From the NCBI GenBank assembly GCA_021234155.1, contig JAJEKV010000161.1, positions 157,867-221,866 of the forward strand: a stretch of 64,000 nt of DNA, written 5' to 3'. Shown here piece after piece: positions 54,131-64,000 of the stretch. The DNA is from Isoetes taiwanensis. Its lineage: Eukaryota; Streptophyta; Lycopodiopsida; Isoetales; Isoetaceae. The translations under genes were made by a program, and so were the position numbers. Below the pieces are notes generated by a model. It searched no databases, had not been told where the DNA came from, and saw only the letters and a list, made by a program, of their open reading frames with translations. Within the stretch, counting starts at the first letter, position 1; each line of letters begins with the position of its first letter.

Positions 54131-54139
54131 CTCAAACTT

Positions 54140-55690
54140 GTGCCTGGGAGTGCAGCATACCCTCGCTATGCAGTCTGGGTAAAATGCTGAAGCTCTGAAA
54201 TCTTCCACTGGCTTTGTAAAGCTTGCTAAATGAGCCCAAATTGTGGCATCTGAAACTGGAATCTCAACTTCAAACATATTTGAGTGAAATTCGCTTGAAA
54301 TGACCATTTTTTATTCTATTTTTTACATGGCACTATGATTTCTTTTCTGGTGAACCAAAATAACTTCCTACTACAAAATTTTATTTTTATTTTGTTTGGG
54401 TGACATTCGAAACTTGTTGGGTGGCGGCAAGCGGTGAAAGCATCGTCACGGTGACATGCATGAGATCTGTAAAATGGAGTTTTATACATACATCACGCGT
54501 CGCATTGTTACAATGTGGCCAGTAGCGTAAATAGGGATAATAATTAACCCTAAATAGCAGGATCTTGACATTAAACACTTTAAAACTTATCTAGGAGTCT
54601 GAAATGGAGAATATCTTTGATAGGGCATAAAGGGAAATAATTAATGAACTAAGAAAATGGATAAATATCTTCGCGATCGCGTGACTTGGCCGGACCGACG
54701 CCTGACTTACGTCCCGAGGACCGCGCGATCTGAGCTCTGTGAGCGGTGAAAGTCGAGGAATACTAACATATGAGAAATAAGTTTTCCGCATATATGTATG
54801 CACATTGCACATTGGCGCCATCACTTCACTTCCCTCCCCTCTAAAAGAAACACCGCCTTGGGAAGCGGCTATGGAAGGAGGGCTGAGAAGAACAGGATCC
54901 TGATGAAGAGGCGATGGCACGGTTTTCTATTACCAAAGCAAGCTAACTGATGATAAAGCCGGTTAGGCGGGGAGGAAGGATTATTGGGTGAAAGGCGAGA
55001 ATTGAGGCCGGAGATTTAAGAGGAATACCGGTAGGCAGGGCGAGCCAGAGTTTATTGGTATGCGCAAAGGTACAATTAGTCACGGATCGTGGTTGAAGTG
55101 TAGGAGAGTGCAAAGGTCTGCTTGCCTTATATTCACAGATGCATCTGACAGAGATTTGGATGGCTAAAGCAACATGGAAGTTAGAGAGATGCACAGCTAC
55201 AATAGGCGGGGAGACCATCGATGCGGCGATTCAAAGAAAGCGGATCGAGAAACTCGGGCGTGTAGCTGAAACAAAATGTCCGGTAGGCGAACCAAGCATG
55301 AAAAGAGGGGAAGCATATAGTTGCAAAGATCCTGACCGACCAGAGGCAGAGAAGGAAAGTATCTTAAGTGCATTATACGTGAAAGATTAATCCGATACAG
55401 GCCATTATGCAATCAGGGTGAAGGCTCTCAAAATATATCTGTGAAAGAAGTGGGAGGAGGAAAGGAAGGGAAGAGTGGAGGGAAAGGAAAGAGAAGTTAC
55501 TTTATTACGTTTTGAAATCCTTAAGCTATGTGAAAAGATTATGGCGATAATCGATGGGAAAACGAGTACTAAGTATATATATTTTTTGTTTTTGAGATGC
55601 TGATTTTGAGGATTTTGATAAATTATTTTTGTGTGTTAATTAAGGTATGTCACCGGGTTCACGGGTCTAGTTTCTTGAGCACATATAGGC
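54140..55690. other. no gene recognised
   Basis: Frames on both strands (minus 54,591-54,920 and 54,943-55,218; plus 55,139-55,390) overlap one another and show no domain. Confidence 0.35.
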
Positions 55691-57330
55691 ACGCTGGGGT
55701 AGTAATATCGTCTCGCGAAGGCGTTTTCAGCGAGCTGAATCTTAAGCCCACATCTTAACAATTCTCGCGACTGGTATAGCAGTTCTACAACTTCTTTTCG
55801 CTCTTGCCCTCAGCATCTCCACCATGGGCGCCCTCGGGAATTACAACCACGAGCAGCCGGTACTCCATTAGACCTTGGCCGAACCCACTCCCCACTTGCG
55901 ATTGGGTTCGATTTTCTTTCAGCGGCGCTCCATCAGGTTCTTGCTTTCTACATTCCTTTTTACCAGTTTAAGCTTTGATTATGAGTTTGTCGTCATTCTA
56001 TGCTTCCCCGCAGTGATATGCCATTATTAGTTTTTCATTATCTAGACTTATTTGATGTTAGATATGTGTAGGATTCGTTAGTCCTAGTTTCTTGAAGCCG
56101 ACATAGTTGATGATGTTTTACGGGTCCATAGGCGGTACGACTAAGATCTTCATCACCGAAGTGGCGGGTTTCCTGACCGGATTGAGCTTCTTTACCTTCT
56201 CCACTCTTGCCGAGTCATCCCAACCATGGGCTCGACCTCCGCGATACCGTATCCGCGCACTGCCCTGGCCCGATAGACCTTAGCAGCTTTACCCACACCC
56301 TCACCGGTAAGCCGTCCCAGATGCCCGCCGGCCCATATTGTTCAGCTTCTTCCGCAGTTTATTAACATTCCTATCTTGTATTTTTTGGACCTACCAATCC
56401 GCAGGCACAGCATCAATCACAACCCTCGACCTTAGGTAGCCGGACGATGAAGTTCTAATTTGCTTTGGCGACCTTCACGGTTTCTTCATCCTGTGCTTTC
56501 CATATTTTAAGTTTTGGATATGAGTTTACATGCGTCATTCTTCTTCTGTTGTTCGCGTCGTTATTTGTTTTGTTATTTAGACTTATGTTATGTTAAAGAG
56601 TATTAGGGTGGTGGCGTAGTTGCTTGACGACATGGTTGGGTCTATGAACGCCTCACCATCCATGTCCCGCGCGCTGCGCGCACGAAGCCAGATGAACGGC
56701 GGCTTTGCCCACGACCTGTAAACCAGCCTCGTTGCCCACCGGTATACACATCGCGTTAAAGCCTGCTTACGCAGTTTGTCGCGTTCTATCTTGTAATTTT
56801 GGACCTGCGAATCTGCAGGGCACGGCATCCAATCTTGCCCTCGACCTTGGACTTGGCGCCTTGTAATTCTAATTTAAGCTGGCGGCCGCTTCTGCCGGTT
56901 CTTCTTTCTAGATTCTTTCCCATATTTTAAAGAGTTTCCGGATATGGTTGTCGTCATTCTTCTTCATTCTGCGATGCTGCGTTATTTGTTTTTATTTATT
57001 TGAACATGTTATGTTAAAAGTATTAATGTACAGGTTAGAAGTGGCCTGGTTAACCCGATGACCGCAGTTGATGGTGAATCTTCTGCGGTTATAGAAGCGA
57101 TCAGCGGCTGAATCTTCATCGCTCGTGGCGGTTCGGCCGGATTGAGCTATACATTTTTTTTGTTTTTGCTCTTTGCCCTTCCATCTCAACCATACCCTTA
57201 CTTCAAACCTCGGCGACCTGGTTTGGGAGATTCTTCTTGCTTCCCTCTGGGTGCTATCGCTTCTGGCTTCGGGGTTTCTTCTTCTATATTCTTTTCTATA
57301 TTGCAAGGTTTGCAAAGGTTTAAATAAAGT
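55690..57330. repeat. diverged tandem array, about 450-550 bp units
   Basis: A unit containing TTTTGGATATGAGTTT or GGATATGGTTGTCGTCATTC, then GTTATTTGTTTT, TTATGTTAAA, a CGGATTGAGCT-like segment and CTTGCCCTC or CTTGCC is found with its landmark at about 55,975, 56,505 and 56,935. Another copy is at about 58,775. Divergence between units is high. Confidence 0.6.
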
Positions 57331-57334
57331 GGGA

Positions 57335-58740
57335 GGATCTGAGCGATGGCGGAAATTTGGCTCTAGCAGCTAAGGTAGAAGCGGCAATAGCGAAACTTTA
57401 TTCGGCAGCTTGAGGCTTCGGACCGATGGTGGAAAAACACGTAATCATTCAGTCATTCAAATCATCCACCATAATAGATGAAAATCACGTGTTGGCCTTA
57501 TGGGATTTTTGCAATAGAAGGGGTTCTGGCAGGAGCATATTGCATTACACCTTAGACGTCTTCTTTCTTCTTCAGGTACTAAATCACGGTTAGATATGGG
57601 TTTTGGCTTATGTCTCAATTGATGAATTAGAATGACATAGCTTATAAAACATTGTACGATTACACCCGATATATGATTTTGATCCACAGATTCATTTTAT
57701 ACTCATGGCCTCGCTTGTAGTTCTCAACAATACTTCGCCAAGCTCCTACGTATCAAAGCGTAATCACCGGGGAACACATGTTGATATCTTTGGACCATCC
57801 TTCAGCCATCCCTTTCTCCCTCCCGATTTGGAGTTGGATTCCACGGTACGCCATTGCATATGGATAGGTACTCGATCATTGAATGGGGAGGCTTCGTAAT
57901 TGAATCTGCTTTTATCTCGTACTTGGTTTGAGCCGTGTGTGAGTTCTTTGGGGTTCTGACATCTTCTGGGCCTTTGTTGATTTAATGTTCATTGGAAATG
58001 CGATGGGCTCTCTTCCTATAGTACTCAGCTGGCATCGGATTGTGGGAGTTCTTTAGCAGAGGTTTCCACGAGGGAAACAGGCGCTGGTTTATGAAGTACC
58101 CTGTGGAGAAAAAGTTAAATTACCGCGAGTAGAGTGGTGGTACTCTACAGCGTGGGAAGGCACTCCTAGGAAATTACCTATAGTACCTTCTTTAATTGGG
58201 AAGGCAGGTTGGCAATCTTGCTAATGCAGGTCAGCTGCTTGAAATCTTGAAGGGCTTCTTAGTATGGTACATTTACGGAAGAGAGGTCATCCTGTGTGCC
58301 CTTACCAAAAGAAGAAGGTGGATTTTGAGGGATTCGGTCTGATCTAAACGTTCTTGGCTTGTACTCCCATTCTCTTCTAAGGTATTCCCTCGGTTATCTT
58401 CTTCAAGATCTTGAAGAATAATTTTCTTTACGCACAAAGTTCTTGCCCCTCCCGTCAATATCGATAAGTGGGAAGAAAGGCCCTGCGTCCCTCTAATCGC
58501 TGGAGAAGAACAAGAGGCGAGATCACTTCTCGATCTGCGGGAATCCAAGAAAGAGGTTGAGGACAGCCTTGACCATAATCGCAGGGGACATAATCTCATG
58601 CTAGTTTTTAGGTTTGATGTTTCTTTGGTAGCATCCCTTTGTGATAATTCTTTTCCTCTGGTGATTATGAGCATTGTGTATTCTTCCCTATCGAACCCTA
58701 TTGTGGAGCCTTTAAGAGGTCATGTGCCATTTTCATAGTA
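57335..58740. other. segment separating two copies of the tandem array
   Basis: About 1.4 kb of unrelated sequence between array copies. It contains a 133-codon minus frame (58,273-58,674) without recognisable domain. It may be an insertion, but no inverted or direct terminal repeats were found. Confidence 0.35.
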
Positions 58741-58744
58741 ATCA

Positions 58745-59200
58745 AAAAAATTTTACCCTTTAAAAAAGATTTAAGGGTTTTGGATATGGATTGTCCTCAT
58801 TCTTCTTGTTAATCTGGTTATATGGTTTTTACTTATTTTATATTAAAGGCATGTCGGTTGATGAGTCAAGCACAGCTGGAGCGTAGTAGATGGGCTATGC
58901 ATCTCCTCAGCCGATTACAAGCGGGCTGGATCTTCCTCGACCGGAGCCAATTCTCTCGGTAGTTGCGACTCGCCCTTCTTCGCCAGCACATCTCAACCAT
59001 GAAGCCTAAGCCCTCATGAACCGCGCCCATACTGCTTTGACTTTGCTGAATCTCAACCTCCGGCTTCCACTCTCGTAGGTGTCTTCCCTCGGGTTACCTT
59101 TTTGGTGCTACATCGATTTCCTCCGGCCGTTTATTGATTTTCGGTTATGTTTGTTGGACGTCGCTTCAACTACTGTACCCGATCCTGATCCTTGGACTTA
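58745..59200. repeat. outlying copy of the 450-bp unit
   Basis: GGTTTTGGATATGGATTGTCCTCATTCTTC starts a stretch that follows the same order of landmarks as the array at 55.7-57.3 kb. Confidence 0.55.
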
Positions 59201-62200
59201 GCCTTATCCGCGCTTAATGAACTTTGGACTTAACCCGACTCCCGCCAATTTGGTTTTACTCTCTTCCTTGCATTCGTTAACTTTTTCCTCGGCGGCTGCT
59301 CCACATCGCGACTTGATTTTTAGAAGTCAATATGTCCATTTGCCCCTCTGTCGTCAGTTCGCTGCGGGGTGCCCGTCTATGGATCGCTTCATTGTTATTT
59401 TGCTCGGGGCCGACGTCTTCATTATATCATCTATCCGCGAGTCCGGTCTAAAAAGTTAGTCCAGCCCTTTGGCATATCATCTGCGTTTTGGTTGATCGGT
59501 TGTTGCGTTGTAGGGGTTTGCTCTCCTCGCCATGGGTTGATAAATTATGGTTTTTATTTGTTGTTGATTGCGTTTATCACCGTTATTTTTAGCGATTCAT
59601 TTCTCGAGCATATCGCCGTTAAAATCCCGCGGCGGCATTTTGGGTTTGGCATCATTTGAGGATTGCTCGTCCAGAAGCTTCTAGTGGATTTATCGTATTT
59701 TCCATAAATTTTGTATTGAGTAGGTACAAGTAGTTTCTAGCTGCCATTGCGTTGTTCATGGGATTCTATTTCCACTATCACCGGGGACTCATGTAGTTCT
59801 TTTCCCTTTGCTTTAGGTTAATGCAGATTTATTGAGAGCGTGTTCTTGTTGACATATTGACCTTTGGCCAAGCGGCCTGCCCCTCACACGGGCCCTCCAG
59901 GCAGGCCTCGCCGAGACCCTCGAGGCGACCTGACCCACACTCCACTTGCGTAGCGACTTCATCTCCTTTTCTCTCCAGATCCTTTGAAACACACATCCGT
60001 TCTCTCCTTGTCGTCATTTAGTGGCGTTAAGGCATGATGATGAGATAGAGTTCTCTTCTTTTTACAGCACGGTGTTGTTGTGTGTCTCAGCGAGCCCTCA
60101 TCAAGAGAATGCATATCAATGCACCTTGAAATGGATAAGATTCTCGGGAAGGGGCGATATATATTTCATCACTTTTCCTAGCCCTCACTTATTTGGCGTT
60201 ACGTCTCCGGTAGAGTTACGTGGAGCAAACGCTATCCGCCCCCTTTCTTTTTCCCTCTTTCCCAGTTATCCTTCTTTGTTCTTGGGCTTCATCTATATTG
60301 GATTGTGCCTTGTAGCACATCATGTTCATGCAGTTATTTGTAGGTGCATTGTCGGTACATCTTTTTCCGGCCGGTGTTATTTCGTGTGTGTCGCGTAGAG
60401 TCTCATCAGAAGATGTCAACAATGCGCGAGATCAACAGCGGAGGGGTTGCCTTACCGGTGGCGAGGGGTAGGAAATTAACTAAAATTCATGTTTTTTTAT
60501 AATGTCGTTTTAAAATCAAGATTGCCTTCAAAGGCCTTTCAGTTCTTAATCAAGGTGACTTGAGAGGGAAGGGGTGATCACCTGCATTGATCATATCTTG
60601 CGGGATCGAAGCTCCGCCAGTAGAAAAATTTTTTCAATAGCTTACTAAATCAATTTAGCTAAATTCTTAAATTATCATTGGTCGTAGCCGGCCGTATTCC
60701 AAAATTACATGCAAGAACACCTTTTGTACGGATCCCAAAATCGCGAGATCTAGATTTTGATTAACTAATATTTTGGTGGCAACAATGGCCGATTTGTTAC
60801 GTATCTAATGGCCGTCACGTCGTGTTTGTCTTTAATAAGCGAGTTTCTCTAGTGAACAGTGGTACATCACGGAGCGGTGATTACGGATTTGGTTGGTTTC
60901 CAGCTCCATTGGTGAACATCATATTTGATTTTGATATAAGAATATGCCATAACTCTTCCCATGGGCACAAACTTCACGAATGATCGTAATAGATCAATGA
61001 CTACTCCATCCACATGTAACCTTCACCTCAATACGCATTTACTTCAGTTAAAAAATTCTTGTGTATTTTGCCTTGTTTGACTTAAAGTTTTATCCATATC
61101 TTAGAATACATTAGAAACTTGCGTTATAGCATTCAATGACAATAGTAATTATATGGCAATTTGATTATTTTATCGTGTTCTTCTGCACGATCAACCAATC
61201 AATATGGATAGCATACCCGAGGAGAAGACGACGATCGACAAAACGCCGGGTATGATAATGATTCATGAGGCATATATGTAGAATTTCTTGATGGTACAGC
61301 GAGGAGGAAAATTGTTTGAGAAACTTGTTGATGGATGAGCTAGTTTGAGGACATTTGGGCATATGATGTTTTTGGATGCAGCAGCTTGAGTGAGAGATGA
61401 AGTAGTTGGGTCGAGACAAGAGCACTTGGTTTAGTAGATTTATGATATCAACTATTATGATGATGCATTAGATGGAAAAAAGACTTTTAAAATGAAAAAA
61501 AATTCGCTTTCATATTTTTGATGCAATAGTCTTCAAGATGAGATTAAACGGAATGTACATTATGAAGAAATAGATCCCACCGTAGTACATCACCAGCAAT
61601 AGCTTATTGAACTACAACCTCTTCAAAGGGTTAGCTGACTATTATTATTATCACGAAAGAGTTTGGTGACTGGCAAGAGCAGCGCTCACCGATTGTGATG
61701 GAGTATCATAGCCACGATTGTGAGAGTCTTTGTTATAAGATATTAGTACATTTCCATCGAGGATGAGTTAGCGAAGTGATTCTTTGGATTTCAACAAGTG
61801 TCAAAGCACAAATGCATGTACTTCTTTTTCAAAGGTTTTTCCATATTAAAGTTCAAATTCACTTCCGCGTTAATAGCAAATGACAATGGCCCGATTTTGT
61901 ATAAACTTTTGTCGCGACTAGTGCCATAGATTTACACTCATTGAAGCATCATGCAACCTTATGGTCACGTTGGACTTGACTATTGTAATCAAGAAGTGTG
62001 GAGATTTATTATTATCGTACAAAGTTGTGGACCCCAAGGAAGTTTCACGGATATATGTTGGCTGGCTTCCACCGGGAGGTCAGGAGTCCATGATATGCAG
62101 AGGTTTTACAAGAACTGCAGGATAGCGAGAAAAAGTTCAGAAACGTCAAATTTTGCAAAGCCCTATTGCAATCATTGAAGGAATTAAGTCAAGTACACCT

Positions 62201-64000
62201 TTTTATGGGACAAGGGGATTCAAGCTACTCAGCCTTGGTTATTTTAGTGTGAAAGGGGATGCTTGGTAGGAATTTATATTTTGATTAGTTTAGTTATGTC
62301 CTAAAGTTAAGTTTAAAAAATTGAGAGAACATTTCAACAAAAGTTAACTTACAAGGAAAGGTTATATCGTGGAAAATGCAAATTTGATGCTGCCAAACAT
62401 GAAACTAAAAGATATAAATGGGAGAATGTTCCAATCACACTTACTCGCATCTTGCATTTTCCATAATTTGTTGATTGATATTGGCGGATATGGAGGATAG
62501 GTTAGACAAAGTGATTAGAACAATGGCGGTACTTCTGAGGAAGAAGAGCGATTGATAGTGTTATGAGTGGAAAGCGATAGAGCCAGCTCAAGAATATAAG
62601 TCCTGGATTCCATTTGAGTTATCTTGAACATATGAGAATATTAGGTGTTGCATGAAAATAAATGTCACCTTATTTATTGAAGAGCTTTAAAAACAATTTG
62701 CAATTTATATTTATATATGAAATCTTAAACAACACACTTGATGTTTGGTATATTCTTGTAGTGTTGCATGTCTATCTAGCACATAGAATTTTATTCAATT
62801 AACTGGTATTTTGCATACAACAACCCACAATATTTTGATATAAAATTCTCACTTTCGTATGACTGAATAGGTTATGGGACTAGAATAGAGTATCGTTTTA
62901 ACACTTTTATTGATTTTTAAAGGAGGCATGTGTGAGAAGGGATTGCATATAATATTAAGTTAACATTAACTGAGAGACATAACTAGCGGAAGCATATGCA
63001 AATAGATTATGGAACACTAAGTTAACAATGGAAACATATCACGAGCAGTTAGATTAACATTAAGTTAACACTAACAACGGATGTAGGTATGGAAGTGACT
63101 TTGACCTTTAAAGTTAATAAATTAACTTAACTTTTTTGGTGTGTGAAGTCATTTTACACTGAGTTCTTTAGCGAAGGATTAACTTAATATTAATTATGAC
63201 GTAAAATGTCTTAAAAGTTTAACTAGACATTTAAAAAATTAACCCAAATACTTCAACTTAAGGGTTGGTGTAGAGATACCCTTATACATGTAGAGTGCAT
63301 GGAAGATGTGCCTTGCTTAGAACATTAGGTCATGGAATCGTGAAAATATTAATGCCATACCTTGAAAGTAGTTTATAACATGCATTTGCTTTCCGATAGC
63401 TACCAGCTAAATAGCATTACCACTTTCATCCTAAGATAAAACGTTTGACAGGTAGATGTCGAGGGGCTGCCTTTGAGGATTTGTTAAGATTGGGTTGCCA
63501 TGAGAGTTACATATGTGCCATGGTGGTTAAAGGGACATGGTTTTACGGACAGCTATGGTTTACGCTTAGAAGTTCCTTTCATTTAGGAAAAAGGAATTTG
63601 ATAGGATGTCAAAAGATTTGGAGAAATGCTATAAGGGGCTGCAAAGAAAACTGTCGGACCCTATTTACGAAATCAAAGGTGCTTAGTTTTTATTTCAGCA
63701 AATGACATATTTTTATAGCGGTCACTTACGATCAATTTTGTGCTTGCCATTATTAAAAGGTGATGATTTTATATAGATGTAAGAGAAAGAACAAAGTTAT
63801 TGACCGAGATCAGTTAGTGCATGTGTTATAAGGGCATATCGGACACTATTAAAACCTGCATCCGAGGGGCTACATATCAGGCCCACCTTTGTTGGTCCAT
63901 TTTAAGATATTTTAGCGTAAATATACTTGTTGATAGCCTTGCATATTTTAGAAATGGTATTATTGTAAGCACTTTGCATTATATTGAGCAATATGGCGGG
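59200..64000. other. no gene recognised to the end of the window
   Basis: 59.2-60.5 kb is moderately GC-rich with short plus frames. 60.5-64 kb is AT-rich. Between 62,960 and 63,250 the words TTAACATTAAGTTAAC and TTAACTTAA recur on both strands. A frame at 63,445-63,705 (86 codons) shows no domain. No repeats with clear ends, splice structure or RNA gene was seen. Confidence 0.4.

Overview
The window is nuclear DNA from a plant with a large, repeat-rich genome. It holds plant-type Ty3/gypsy elements, a retrocopy of the plant lysophospholipid acyltransferase LPEAT2 and a captured piece of a plant-type cysteine-synthase-like gene. A transposase family that I associate with ferns, lycophytes and mosses occurs twice, so a seedless plant, perhaps a fern, is my best guess. 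That guess is an inference. No complete host gene, rRNA, tRNA or CRISPR array was found.

Layout. (1) 1-6 kb: short repeats, tandem duplications and a few small ORFs, with at least ten copies of a palindromic word (ACGCC-N-GGCGT and variants). (2) 6.38-7.88 kb: an internally deleted relic of a transposase whose conserved core has a GHTHDDID motif (family known to me as DUF7869). (3) 8.1-9.16 kb: an intronless, frame-broken retrocopy of LPEAT2. (4) 9,163-40,798: one large Tat-like Ty3/gypsy element with 2.2-2.3 kb LTRs, a tRNA-Gln primer site and flanking ACATG repeats. Two DNA transposons sit in its 3' internal region. The first is a 1.4-kb non-autonomous hAT-like element (16,691-18,086, 8-bp duplication ACTTAGGT) carrying two exons and an intron of a PLP-dependent cysteine-synthase-like gene. 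The second is a 19.4-kb insertion (18,896-38,283, 22-bp terminal inverted repeats, apparent 3-bp duplication CAT) encoding the same transposase family on the minus strand and a divergently transcribed FCP1/NIF-type HAD phosphatase domain. That transposon's transposase gene is itself split by a second Ty3/gypsy element (20,080-31,194, duplication AAAAG). (5) 40.8-64 kb: mostly non-coding or decayed DNA. It includes a MULE relic with about 80-bp inverted repeats (43,389-45,178), one possible host exon just left of it, a GGCATGCCAC-rich minisatellite (53.69-54.13 kb) and a diverged tandem array of about 450-bp units (55.7-57.3 kb, with another copy at 58.75-59.2 kb).

The insertion order can be read from the nesting: LPEAT2 retrocopy, then outer gypsy, then the hAT-like and DUF7869-type transposons (order between these two unknown), then inner gypsy. 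Virtually every coding region carries stops or frameshifts, so nothing mobile looks autonomous. The most interesting item is the DUF7869-type transposon with its bidirectional arrangement and FCP1-like passenger gene. Part of the frame breakage in 19-40 kb and 47-64 kb may be a sequencing or consensus artefact, since GCGG-like words recur there and the two inner LTRs differ by the same small replacement several times.
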